Assembly (NCBI GenBank): GCA_041795785.1 | Contig: JBHBXR010000006.1 | Coordinates: 1 to 16,580 of the forward strand | Length of the DNA: 16,580 bases | Reading direction: 5' to 3' | From: CAJPST01 sp041795785 | GTDB lineage: Bacteria > Pseudomonadota > Gammaproteobacteria > Enterobacterales > Pasteurellaceae | Shown: in pieces, positions 1 to 6,763 of the stretch | How the letters are laid out: the number at the start of each line of letters is the position of its first letter | Numbering within the stretch: position 1 is the first letter of the stretch | Notes under the pieces: generated by a model | What the model was told of the DNA's origin: nothing | What the model saw: only the letters and a program-made list of their open reading frames with translations | Databases searched by the model: none | Made by a program: the position numbers and the translations under genes

Positions 1-618
1 ATAAACTTGACGACCGAATACGGTTTGCGTCAATACATAAAAACTGACCAGCACGACAATTAACGCGATAATCACCGGAATCGGGATGCCGAAATCTTCC
101 GTAATCGTTAAGCGACCGTTGCCAAAAAAACGTAAAGGTTCCGGAAAATTATAAATGGTCTTTCCGTTGGATAAGGTTAATGCCAAACCGCGCGCAATCC
201 CCATCATTCCCAGTGTGGTGATAAACGCAGTCACTTTGCCGTACACGATAATTACGCCGTTTACATAACCGCACAAAGCGCCTACTAAAACAGCGCCGAC
301 AACCGATAACAGCACCACTGCTAAAACGGAGAGATCCGACGGGTTTTCCCCTAATATCGCCATGCCTTTATGCGTAAATAATCCTAAGCAGACCGCACTT
401 AACGCGACAATGGAACCGACGGACAAATCAATGCCGCCGGTTAAGATCACATAAGTCATTCCTACGGAAATGACGCAAATCACCGACACCTGCAATAAGA
501 TATTCAGAATGTTATTGGTGGATAAAAAGACTTCGGTGGTCAGCGACATTCCCACAATCATAAAAAACAGAACCAATCCGATGCCCAGTTTTGAAACGAT
601 CTTTTTGAATGAAAACAT
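1..618 (-). CDS. Sugar ABC transporter permease, RbsC family (partial, C-terminus outside window)
   Basis: Inner-membrane permease of a ribose/xylose/inositol-type ABC importer (BPD_transp_2 family). I read 206 residues from the ATG at 618, starting MFSFKKIVSKLG; the frame is open to base 1, so roughly the last third is missing (family about 320-340 residues). Several hydrophobic segments are visible, and the family hallmark GMTYVILTGGIDLSVGS lies near residues 53-69, followed by a TLGMMGIARGLA stretch. An AAGGA Shine-Dalgarno precedes the start. The ATPase gene ends 13 bp upstream, so the two form one minus-strand operon; further genes may lie beyond the window edge. The matching binding protein gene is the divergent one starting at 2302. 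The substrate cannot be named. An uptake signal core sits inside the gene at 392-400. Confidence 0.93.
   Translation of the reverse strand, partial: MFSFKKIVSKLGIGLVLFFMIVGMSLTTEVFLSTNNILNILLQVSVICVISVGMTYVILTGGIDLSVGSIVALSAVCLGLFTHKGMAILGENPSDLSVLAVVLLSVVGAVLVGALCGYVNGVIIVYGKVTAFITTLGMMGIARGLALTLSNGKTIYNFPEPLRFFGNGRLTITEDFGIPIPVIIALIVVLVSFYVLTQTVFGRQVY
392..400 (-). repeat. DNA uptake signal core (AAGTGCGGT on minus strand)
   Basis: Exact 9-mer ACCGCACTT on the plus strand, inside the permease gene, where it encodes Ser-Ala-Val. This is the Haemophilus-type Pasteurellaceae uptake signal. Confidence 0.9.
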
Positions 619-631
619 AACATTATCCTTA

Positions 632-2122
632 TTATTGAATACCAATCATTAAGTGCATCAAATTTTCTTCCGTAATTTCTGCACGATTTGTCACTTCTTT
701 TACTTTTTCGCCGTTACGCATCACAATCACTCTGTCGGAAATCGTGATAAGCTCCGGCAGGTCGGAAGAAACCATCACAATGGTTCCGCCGTTTTCCGTA
801 AACTGACGCATTAGATCATAAATTTCCGATTTGGCGCCCACATCAATGCCACGGGTCGGCTCATCAAAAAACAGGATGTTTACTCCGCTCTCCAGCCAAC
901 GGGCGATGATCACTTTCTGTTGATTCCCGCCCGACAAGGTTTTGGTTTGTTGTTCCACGTCATTAGAAACAATATGTAATTTAGTGCGGTTTTCCTCCGC
1001 TACCTGTTGTTCCCGTTGTTTATCCACATAAAACTTACGCCAAAAACGTTGTAAAATCGGTAACGTGATATTTTCCCGAATACTCATGCCCAACACCAAA
1101 CCTTGAGATTTACGATCCTCGGTGATAAAACCGATTTTGTGTTTTACCGCCTCCTCCGGTGAGTGAATTTTCACTTCTTGCCGATCGATATAAATCTTTC
1201 CGACCGACTCGTCCGCACCGTAAATCGCTCTCAACACTTCCGTTCTGCCCGCACCGACCAAACCGGCAAAACCGAGTATTTCACCTTTATTGACGGCAAA
1301 GGAAATCGGTTTAATATGTTTGCTGCACAGGTTTTCCACCCTTAATTTTTCTTCATTAAAAACCCTATCGCGCTGATAGCGGCTGAAATCTATTTCACGC
1401 CCCACCATCAAACGCACAATTTCCTGCGGCGAAGTATCCTGATAACGCATAGTGCCGGTGACACATCCGTCACGCAGCACGGTGACACGATCGGCAATAT
1501 ATTTGAATTCTTCCAAACGATGGGAAATGTAGATCATCGCCACATCTTTTTCTTTCAGTTGATGAATGATTTTAAACAGCACTTCGGTATTTTTACGCGA
1601 AATGGAAGAAGTCGGTTCGTCAAAAATAATAATTTGATATTCGCTGAACACTGCCTTGGCAATTTCCACCATCTGCTGCTGCGCAATAGATAAATCGGCA
1701 ATCAAATCATCAGGTTTAATATCCAATTCCAATTCATCAATAATACGCTGTGTTTTTTCCCGCATCAGCGACCAATTCATTTTTCCGCAGCCGGAGGCTT
1801 TCTCCGCACCGAGAAAAATATTTTCCAACACGGTCAGTTGCGGTACCAACATTAATTCCTGATGAATAAAACCGATACCGTTTTCCTGCGCCTGTTTCAC
1901 TGATTGCGGCGCGTATTTACGCCCCTGATAAAACATCTCACCGCTGTCCGCATCATAAATACCGGCAATAATTTTACACAACGTCGATTTACCCGCGCCG
2001 TTCTCACCGACCAAACAAAGCACTTCCCCGCTACGCACATCCAAATCAATCTTTTCCAATACGGTGACGCCGAAAAAGCTTTTGCTGATTTTCCTTAATG
2101 ACAAAATCGGGTTTTCGTTCAT
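632..2122 (-). CDS. Sugar ABC transporter ATP-binding protein, RbsA/MglA family (two ABC domains)
   Basis: A 496-residue protein that powers a ribose-type sugar importer from the cytoplasmic face. It has two fused nucleotide-binding domains. Domain 1: Walker A GENGAGKST (39-47), signature LSIAQQQ (144-150), Walker B IIIFDEPTSS (164-173), switch His201. Domain 2: degenerate Walker A GLVGAGRTE (287-295), signature LSGGNQQ (396-402), Walker B ILFFDEPTRG (416-425), and Ser instead of the switch His (VSSD). This asymmetry is normal for RbsA/MglA/XylG proteins, where the second site is weak or inactive. Length is usual for the family. The start at 2122 has AGGAG seven bases upstream. It is first in the operon and is followed 13 bp later by the permease. 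The substrate cannot be deduced: ribose, other pentoses, polyols or inositol are all possible. Confidence 0.95.
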   Translation of the reverse strand: MNENPILSLRKISKSFFGVTVLEKIDLDVRSGEVLCLVGENGAGKSTLCKIIAGIYDADSGEMFYQGRKYAPQSVKQAQENGIGFIHQELMLVPQLTVLENIFLGAEKASGCGKMNWSLMREKTQRIIDELELDIKPDDLIADLSIAQQQMVEIAKAVFSEYQIIIFDEPTSSISRKNTEVLFKIIHQLKEKDVAMIYISHRLEEFKYIADRVTVLRDGCVTGTMRYQDTSPQEIVRLMVGREIDFSRYQRDRVFNEEKLRVENLCSKHIKPISFAVNKGEILGFAGLVGAGRTEVLRAIYGADESVGKIYIDRQEVKIHSPEEAVKHKIGFITEDRKSQGLVLGMSIRENITLPILQRFWRKFYVDKQREQQVAEENRTKLHIVSNDVEQQTKTLSGGNQQKVIIARWLESGVNILFFDEPTRGIDVGAKSEIYDLMRQFTENGGTIVMVSSDLPELITISDRVIVMRNGEKVKEVTNRAEITEENLMHLMIGIQ

Positions 2123-2186
2123 TTTTCACTCCTGTTAAACCGAATCAGACCGTAATCATAGGATAGAATATTTTTTATCCTTAAAA

Positions 2187-2202
2187 TGCGATAAAGATCA
2201 CA
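2187..2202. promoter_or_regulatory. Probable CRP site between divergent sugar transporter genes
   Basis: TGCGA-N6-TCACA matches the CRP consensus TGTGA-N6-TCACA at 9 of 10 core positions and is flanked by A/T runs (AAAA before, GTTTTT after). It lies in the 179 bp region between the ATPase start (2122) and the binding-protein start (2302). A direct repeat of ATCACAGT (2197-2204 and 2217-2224, exactly 20 bp apart) includes its right half. The expected role is catabolite activation of one or both directions. Possible plus-strand promoter elements are TTAACA (2207-2212) and an A-rich -10 near 2229-2235, which is weak. A short dyad GGATA/TATCC (2161-2180) could be a repressor site. Confidence 0.55.
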
Positions 2203-2301
2203 GTTTTTAACATTAAATCACAGTAAACTAAAAATGTTTCAGTAAGAAACGCTTAGGAAAGTTAAACAGCCTTCATCAAACCCACTTCAGGAGAGATTGC
2301 T

Positions 2302-3243
2302 ATGACATCAAAATTATTGAAAAACGTTTTCAAAATCAGCGCATTGTTAGCCGCTCTGCCGACCTTGGCCGTTGCCGCTGACAAACCGCAAATCGCATTG
2401 TTAATGAAAACTTTAAGCAACGAATATTTCATTTCCATGCAACAAGGGGCGGAAGAAGCGGCGAAACAACAAAATGTCGATTTAATTGTACAAGTGGCGG
2501 AAAAAGAAGATTCTACCGAACAGTTGGTCGGCTTGGTGGAAAATATGATCGCGAAAAAAGTCGATGCCATCATCGTCACCCCGAATGATTCCATCGCATT
2601 TATTCCCGCTTTCCAAAAAGCGGAAAAAGCCGGTATTCCGATTATCGACTTAGACGTGCGTCTTGATGCCGAAGCGGCTAAAAAAGCCGGTTTGAAATTT
2701 AACTATGTGGGCGTTGACAACTTCAACGGCGGTTATCTGGAAGCCAAAAATCTGGCGGAAGCCATCGGCGGTAAAGGCAACGTGGCGATTTTAGAAGGTA
2801 TTCCGGGCGTGGATAACGGCGAGCAACGCAAAGGCGGCGCATTGAAAGCCTTTGCCGAATATCCCGATATTAAAATCGTTGCCTCACAAACCGCCAACTG
2901 GGAAACCGAGCAGGCGCTGAACGTCACCACCAACATTCTTACCGCCAATCCGAATATCAAAGCGATCTTCGCCGCCAATGACAATATGGCGATCGGTGCG
3001 GTGACCGCCGTGGAAAATGCCGGTCTTGCAGGTAAAGTATTAGTATCCGGTTACGACGGTATTCCGCTTGCTATCGAATACGTTAAACAGGGCAAAATGC
3101 AAAACACTATCGACCAGCTCCCGAAAAAACAAGTGGCGGTTGCTATCGAATATGCGTTGAAAAAAATCAATAAACAGGACATTCCGGAAGTGTATTACGT
3201 TGATCCTGTTGTCGTGGATAAAGCAGAATCTAAAAATTATTAA
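2302..3243 (+). CDS. Periplasmic sugar-binding protein, RbsB-like (peripla_BP_4 type)
   Basis: A 313-residue solute receptor for the ABC importer encoded divergently. It has a clear Sec signal peptide: KLLKNVFK, then a hydrophobic core, then a TLAVAA cleavage zone, with processing near residue 25 or 26. The mature part starts DKPQIALLMKTLSNEYF, typical of the ribose/galactose-binding fold, followed by VDAIIVTPNDS (a first-domain ligand loop) and NIKAIFAANDNMAIGAV with VSGYDGI in the second half. There is no helix-turn-helix, so it is a receptor and not a LacI-type regulator. AGGAGA at 2289-2294 fixes the start. A receptor gene divergent from its ATPase and permease is less common than the usual single operon. 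Ligand unknown; a pentose, polyol or inositol is plausible by family. Confidence 0.92.
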   Translation: MTSKLLKNVFKISALLAALPTLAVAADKPQIALLMKTLSNEYFISMQQGAEEAAKQQNVDLIVQVAEKEDSTEQLVGLVENMIAKKVDAIIVTPNDSIAFIPAFQKAEKAGIPIIDLDVRLDAEAAKKAGLKFNYVGVDNFNGGYLEAKNLAEAIGGKGNVAILEGIPGVDNGEQRKGGALKAFAEYPDIKIVASQTANWETEQALNVTTNILTANPNIKAIFAANDNMAIGAVTAVENAGLAGKVLVSGYDGIPLAIEYVKQGKMQNTIDQLPKKQVAVAIEYALKKINKQDIPEVYYVDPVVVDKAESKNY

Positions 3244-3258
3244 TCGCTGAAGCCCTCT

Positions 3259-3315
3259 AAAGTGCGGTCAACTTTCCCGACGTTTTGCAAACACAACGAA
3301 AAGCGACCGCACTTT
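3259..3315. repeat. Inverted pair of DNA uptake signals downstream of the binding-protein gene
   Basis: AAGTGCGGT at 3260-3268 and its complement ACCGCACTT at 3306-3314 form an 11 bp stem (AAAGTGCGGTC with GACCGCACTTT) around a 35-base loop. The pair starts 16 bp after the stop codon. The long loop and lack of a T-run after the stem make it a poor intrinsic terminator on paper, unlike the pairs at 5933 and 10212, so some read-through into the GntP gene is possible. Confidence 0.8.
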
Positions 3316-3391
3316 CTCGATTTGCTGCCCGACTGCGACAAATGAAAAAGTTGTTCACAAGTAAGTGTTTCAATCAAATAAGGAGCTTTTT

Positions 3392-4768
3392 ATGAGTGGT
3401 ATTGCATTAATCATCAGCTTTATTATCGCGATTGTTATTATGATTTGGATGATTGCGAAACTTAAAGTGCATCCTTTCTTGGCGTTAATGTCCATTTCTT
3501 TGGCATTAGCATTGGCGGCGGGAATTAATTTAGCCAAAATCCCCGCTATTATCGGTGAGGGTTTCAGCGGTACTTTTAAAAGTATCGGTATCGTCATTAT
3601 CTTTGGTGCGATTATCGGTACGGTATTGGAAAAAACAGGGGCGGCGTTAAAACTGGCGGATATGGTTGTACGCGTTGTCGGTCAAAAAAGACCCGAATTG
3701 GCGATGCTGATTATGGGCTGGGTTGTCGGCATTCCTGTTTTCTGCGACAGCGGTTTCGTCGTACTTAACCCTATCCGTGAAGCTTTACGCAAAAAAATTG
3801 CCGCCAATCCGGTCGGCATGGCGGTTGCCTTAAGTGCGGGCTTATATACTTCCCATGTGTTTATTCCGCCGACACCGGGTCCGATAGCTGCCGCGGGAGC
3901 AGTCGGGTTAAGCCATAATTTGTTGCTTGTTATCGGCATGGGGGCGGTTGTTTCCATACCGGTTTTAATCGCAAGTTATTTCTTTGCCAAACACATCAGT
4001 AAAAGCATGACCGTCTCCGATGCAGAGGCGGATGCGGTCATTGCGCAAAGTTATGACGAACTCATCAAACAATACGGCAAATTACCAAGCGGTTTCTTAA
4101 GCTTGGCACCGATTTTTATGCCGATTCTCTTTATGGCGCTGGGTTCGATTACCAAAATTATGGGAGTGGAAGGCAGTTTCGGCACCTTAATGAATTTCTT
4201 GGGTAATCCGATTATTGCATTGGCAATCGGGGTTATTTTCTCGGTCATTCTGCTGATCGATAGCGGAAGAATCGCTGAATTTGACGGTTTAACCAATGAA
4301 ACGTTGAAACTGGTCGGTCCGATTCTCTTTATTACCGCTGCGGGCGGCGTATTAGGCAAAGTGATCACTGAAGCGGGTTTTGTCGAATACATCAAACAAA
4401 ACGCCCATATTATCAGTGCGGCAGGCATTTTCTTCCCGTTCCTGATTTCCGCCGTATTAAAAACGGCGCAAGGCAGCTCGACCGTAGCGATTATTACGAC
4501 GGCATCAATTATGGGGATGTTCAATGCCGGTGACTCGTTAATGAACGCCTTGGGTTTAACGACCGAAATAGCCGCCGCCTTAACCGTTATGGCAATTGCC
4601 GCCGGTTCAATGTGCGTTTCACACGCCAATGACAGCTATTATTGGGTGGTGACTAACTTCACTAAACTGACGCCGCAACAAGGTTATCGCACTCAAACTA
4701 CGTTAACCTTTATTATGGGTATTGTCGGTATTTTAACCGTGTATGTACTTTCCTTAATTTTACTTTAG
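3392..4768 (+). CDS. GntP-family sugar acid permease
   Basis: A 458-residue inner-membrane proton symporter of the gluconate permease family (GntP, Pfam GntP_permease), with about a dozen hydrophobic segments. Family-typical conserved stretches are GIPVFCDSGFVVLNPI (113-128), SHVFIPPTPGPIAAAG (154-169), KTAQGSSTVAIITT (357-370) and SHANDSYYWVVTNF (410-423). A GTG at 3365 opens the same frame nine codons earlier, but AAGGAG at 3380-3385, six bases before the ATG at 3392, and the immediately hydrophobic MSGIALIISF make 3392 the better start. The glycerate kinase gene follows after 12 bp, so the likely substrate is D-glycerate or a close sugar acid rather than gluconate; that is inference from context. 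Haemophilus influenzae has, from memory, the same permease-kinase pair. Confidence 0.92.
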   Translation: MSGIALIISFIIAIVIMIWMIAKLKVHPFLALMSISLALALAAGINLAKIPAIIGEGFSGTFKSIGIVIIFGAIIGTVLEKTGAALKLADMVVRVVGQKRPELAMLIMGWVVGIPVFCDSGFVVLNPIREALRKKIAANPVGMAVALSAGLYTSHVFIPPTPGPIAAAGAVGLSHNLLLVIGMGAVVSIPVLIASYFFAKHISKSMTVSDAEADAVIAQSYDELIKQYGKLPSGFLSLAPIFMPILFMALGSITKIMGVEGSFGTLMNFLGNPIIALAIGVIFSVILLIDSGRIAEFDGLTNETLKLVGPILFITAAGGVLGKVITEAGFVEYIKQNAHIISAAGIFFPFLISAVLKTAQGSSTVAIITTASIMGMFNAGDSLMNALGLTTEIAAALTVMAIAAGSMCVSHANDSYYWVVTNFTKLTPQQGYRTQTTLTFIMGIVGILTVYVLSLILL

Positions 4769-4780
4769 TAAGGACATTGC

Positions 4781-5914
4781 ATGAAAATCGTTATTGCACC
4801 GGATTCTTTTAAAGAAAGTTTAACCGCCCTTGAAGTCGCCGAAGCGATTGAGACAGGATTTCGCAAAATCTTTCCGCAGGCGGATTATGTCAAAGTGCCG
4901 ATGGCGGACGGCGGTGAAGGCACGGTTCAGTCATTGGCGGATGCGTTGCGGGGCAGATTGGTGGAAGCGGAAGTAACCGCGCCGCTCGGCAATAAAACCA
5001 AAGCTTGTTTCGCCGTGTCGGGAGACGGGCAAACCGCCGTGATTGAAATGGCGGCGGCATCGGGTTTGCATTTAGTTCCGCCCGAGCGACGCAATCCGTT
5101 GAAAACCACCAGTTTCGGTACCGGCGAATTGATTAAAGCGGCGTTGGATTTAGGCGTAAAAAACGTTATTCTCGGTATCGGCGGTAGTGCGACCAATGAC
5201 GGCGGAGCAGGAATGCTGCAGGCGCTCGGCGTGCAATTACTCGATCAAAACGGCGTCCAACTCGGCTTCGGCGGCGAAAATCTTGCTCATTTACACCGCG
5301 TAGATTTAAGTTTGTTAGATTCGCGTTTGCTGCAAACCCGCTTTCAAGTGGCTTGTGATGTGGATAATCCGTTGTGCGGTGAAAAAGGCGCATCGGCGAT
5401 ATTCGGTCCGCAAAAAGGGGCAACGCCCGAAATGGTTCGTCAGCTTGATCAGGCGTTGTATCATTTCTCACAAATCGTCGAGCGTGATCTCGCCATGAAT
5501 ATCCGTGATCACGCGGGTGCCGGAGCGGCAGGCGGTATGGGAGGCGGATTAATGATTCTACCGAATACGCAATTAAAAGCCGGCGTACAAATTGTGGTGG
5601 AAACCGTTCGTCTTGCCGAACAACTGAAAGACGCAGATTTGGTGATTACCGGCGAGGGCAGAATGGATTCGCAAAGCGCACACGGCAAAACGCCGATTGG
5701 CGTAGCGAAAACTGCAAAACGGTTCGACAAACCGGTGATTGCCATTGTCGGTTGCCTACGAGAAGATTACGAAGTAGTATATGAACAGGGTATTGATGCG
5801 GTGTTCCCGATACTGCGTCAGTTAGGCAGTTTGGAAGATACGCTGAAAAACGGTCGTGAAAACCTGATCTCAACGGCGCAAAACGTTGCAAGGTTGTATC
5901 GTCTGATGAAATAA
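4781..5914 (+). CDS. garK: Glycerate 2-kinase, GarK/GlxK type
   Basis: Cytoplasmic enzyme of 377 residues that phosphorylates D-glycerate with ATP; GarK/GlxK members of this family (glycerate kinase type 1) make 2-phosphoglycerate, which enters lower glycolysis. Conserved blocks are IAPDSFKESLTA (5-16), MADGGEGT (41-48), GIGGSATNDGGAGM (132-145), CDVDNPLCG (192-200), GAGAAGGMGGGL (246-257) and ITGEGRMDSQSAHGKTP (289-305). Length is that of E. coli GarK. AAGGA lies ahead of the ATG, and the GntP gene ends 12 bp upstream, so the two are co-transcribed and probably translationally linked. No tartronate semialdehyde reductase or galactarate/glucarate genes are in view, so external glycerate may be the direct substrate. 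The symbol could equally be given as glxK. Confidence 0.93.
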   Translation: MKIVIAPDSFKESLTALEVAEAIETGFRKIFPQADYVKVPMADGGEGTVQSLADALRGRLVEAEVTAPLGNKTKACFAVSGDGQTAVIEMAAASGLHLVPPERRNPLKTTSFGTGELIKAALDLGVKNVILGIGGSATNDGGAGMLQALGVQLLDQNGVQLGFGGENLAHLHRVDLSLLDSRLLQTRFQVACDVDNPLCGEKGASAIFGPQKGATPEMVRQLDQALYHFSQIVERDLAMNIRDHAGAGAAGGMGGGLMILPNTQLKAGVQIVVETVRLAEQLKDADLVITGEGRMDSQSAHGKTPIGVAKTAKRFDKPVIAIVGCLREDYEVVYEQGIDAVFPILRQLGSLEDTLKNGRENLISTAQNVARLYRLMK

Positions 5915-5932
5915 CCGCGCCCCGTCACACAA

Positions 5933-5971
5933 AAGTGCGGTCGAAAAATAACGTGTTTTTTGACCGCACTT
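5933..5971. terminator. Bidirectional terminator built from an inverted uptake-signal pair
   Basis: AAGTGCGGT (5933-5941) and ACCGCACTT (5963-5971) are the outer arms of a longer stem: AAGTGCGGTCGAAAAA (5933-5948) pairs with TTTTTTGACCGCACTT (5956-5971) with one G-U wobble and a 7-base loop. It lies between the convergent garK (stop 5914) and hpt (stop 5982). A/T runs inside the stem could serve termination from both sides. Confidence 0.8.
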
Positions 5972-5981
5972 ATATCGCAAA

Positions 5982-6521
5982 TTATTCTTCCAATACCACT
6001 TTGCCGATATAGCCTAAATTGCGGTGGCGCTGTGCATAGTCAATGCCGTAGCCGACGACAAATTCATCCGGAATACTGAAACCGATCCAATCCACAGGCA
6101 CTTCCACTTCGCGGCGGGAAGGTTTATCCAATAAAGTACAAATCATCAATGAGGCGGGATCGCGCAATTTTAAGATCTCACGTACTTTTTCCAAGGTGTA
6201 GCCGGTATCGATAATATCTTCCACAATCAAAACGTGTTCGCCTTTAATATCGCCATCCAAATCTTTGCTGATTTTAACATCATGGTTAGTCGTCATGCCG
6301 CTACCATAACTGGAAGTGGTCATAAATTCGATTTCCACCGGCAATTTAATTTCGCGTACCAAATCCGCCATAAACATAAAAGAGCCGCGCAACAAACCGA
6401 CAATAATTAATTTATCAATATGTTTTTGTTGATAGAACTGCGAAATTTCCGCGCCTAATTGACGGATTTTGGCACGCACGTCCTGTTCTGAAATTAATAC
6501 TTCAACATGATGTTTTTTCAT
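5982..6521 (-). CDS. hpt: Hypoxanthine phosphoribosyltransferase
   Basis: Cytoplasmic purine-salvage enzyme that joins hypoxanthine (and less well guanine) to PRPP to give IMP or GMP. The PRPP-binding loop VLIVEDIIDTGYTL is at 97-110; LRGSFMFMADL (44-54) and the flexible-loop region TTSSYGSG (68-75) are typical of this family. The C-terminal DEFVVGYGIDY (152-162) is the base-binding end. I start it at the ATG at 6521 (MKKHHVEVL, 179 residues, the usual length), which has GGAGG in good position. An upstream ATG at 6587 in the same frame would add 22 residues but lies inside a terminator hairpin and has no ribosome site. It is a single-gene unit. A possible weak promoter (TATGCT or TATGAT near 6548-6559) overlaps the T-run of that terminator, so read-through from upstream may contribute. 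Confidence 0.94.
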   Translation of the reverse strand: MKKHHVEVLISEQDVRAKIRQLGAEISQFYQQKHIDKLIIVGLLRGSFMFMADLVREIKLPVEIEFMTTSSYGSGMTTNHDVKISKDLDGDIKGEHVLIVEDIIDTGYTLEKVREILKLRDPASLMICTLLDKPSRREVEVPVDWIGFSIPDEFVVGYGIDYAQRHRNLGYIGKVVLEE

Positions 6522-6555
6522 AAAATAATCCTCCGTAAAATTTCGCTTATCATAG

Positions 6556-6695
6556 CATAAAAAAAGAGTGATATTCTGCAATATCACTCTTTTCTATACC
6601 CTAACGAATTTACTTTCTACTCTACCTGTTCGGAGTCTCTATGCCCATTAAAACAACCTCTACCAAAATTGTTCTAATCTTGTTTCCTAACAGAT
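6556..6695 (-). ncRNA. Candidate Fur-regulated small RNA
   Basis: Between pmbA and hpt, on the minus strand, there is a complete small transcription unit. Two Fur-like boxes (6731-6763) abut a TTGACA -35 (6725-6730), followed by a 17 bp spacer and a TAATAT -10 (6702-6707). The start would be near 6695. The unit ends in a near-perfect hairpin with a run of seven Ts (6559-6593). The predicted RNA is about 140 bases and has no substantial reading frame; the longest start-to-stop I noticed is eight codons (6622-6648). The layout is that of iron-responsive small RNAs such as RyhB, and of HrrF of Haemophilus influenzae. I cannot align it to either from memory, so the identity is open. The alternative is that it is just a 5' leader for hpt, but the terminator argues against that. 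Confidence 0.6.
6562..6593 (-). terminator. Intrinsic terminator upstream of hpt
   Basis: The stem AAAAGAGTGATATT (6562-6575) pairs with AATATCACTCTTTT (6580-6593), 14 bp perfect, around the 4-base loop CTGC. Read on the minus strand it is followed by a T-run continuing to 6559. It ends whatever is transcribed from the promoter at 6702-6730, and would also stop read-through from pmbA. Confidence 0.88.
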
Positions 6696-6701
6696 GGACG
6701 T

Positions 6702-6730
6702 ATATTAATGAAATTATAAAACCCTGTCAA
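6702..6730 (-). promoter_or_regulatory. Sigma-70 promoter of the small RNA candidate
   Basis: On the minus strand: TTGACA (6725-6730, perfect -35), 17 bp spacer, TAATAT (6702-6707) as -10. A perfect TATAAT (minus strand, 6713-6718) is too close to this -35 to serve with it. Confidence 0.65.
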
Positions 6731-6763
6731 TAAGAATTATTCTCAATTTGAAAATAATTCTTA
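6731..6763. promoter_or_regulatory. Double Fur-box-like dyad
   Basis: Two 15-mers, TAAGAATTATTCTCA (6731-6745) and TGAAAATAATTCTTA (6749-6763), are near mirror images separated by 3 bp. Each matches the 7-1-7 Fur motif TGATAATNATTATCA (or its complement) at about 11 of 14 positions. The whole is a 33 bp dyad with 13 of 14 arm positions paired. It abuts the -35 element at 6725-6730 and overlaps the last codon of pmbA (stop at 6761-6763). Confidence 0.6.

Noticed and set aside
2302..3243. Binding protein as a LacI-type transcription regulator
   Set aside because: Same ligand-binding fold, but it has a signal peptide and no helix-turn-helix domain.
3365..3391. GTG at 3365 as start of the GntP permease
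   Set aside because: The nine extra codons run through the ribosome binding site AAGGAG of the ATG at 3392 and add a non-hydrophobic N-terminus unlike the family.
4051..4629. 192-codon reading frame on the minus strand
   Set aside because: It lies fully antisense to the GntP gene; the hydrophobic composition is a mirror of the membrane protein and there is no ribosome site or known motif.
6522..6587. Extended hpt start at 6587
   Set aside because: The extra 22 residues are coded by the terminator hairpin and its T-run; GGAGG directly precedes the ATG at 6521, giving the usual 179 residues.
6731..6763. The AT-rich dyad at the end of pmbA as a pmbA terminator
   Set aside because: The stem is almost all A-T and lacks a G+C-rich core and a clean T-run; its match to Fur boxes and position against a TTGACA fit an operator better.
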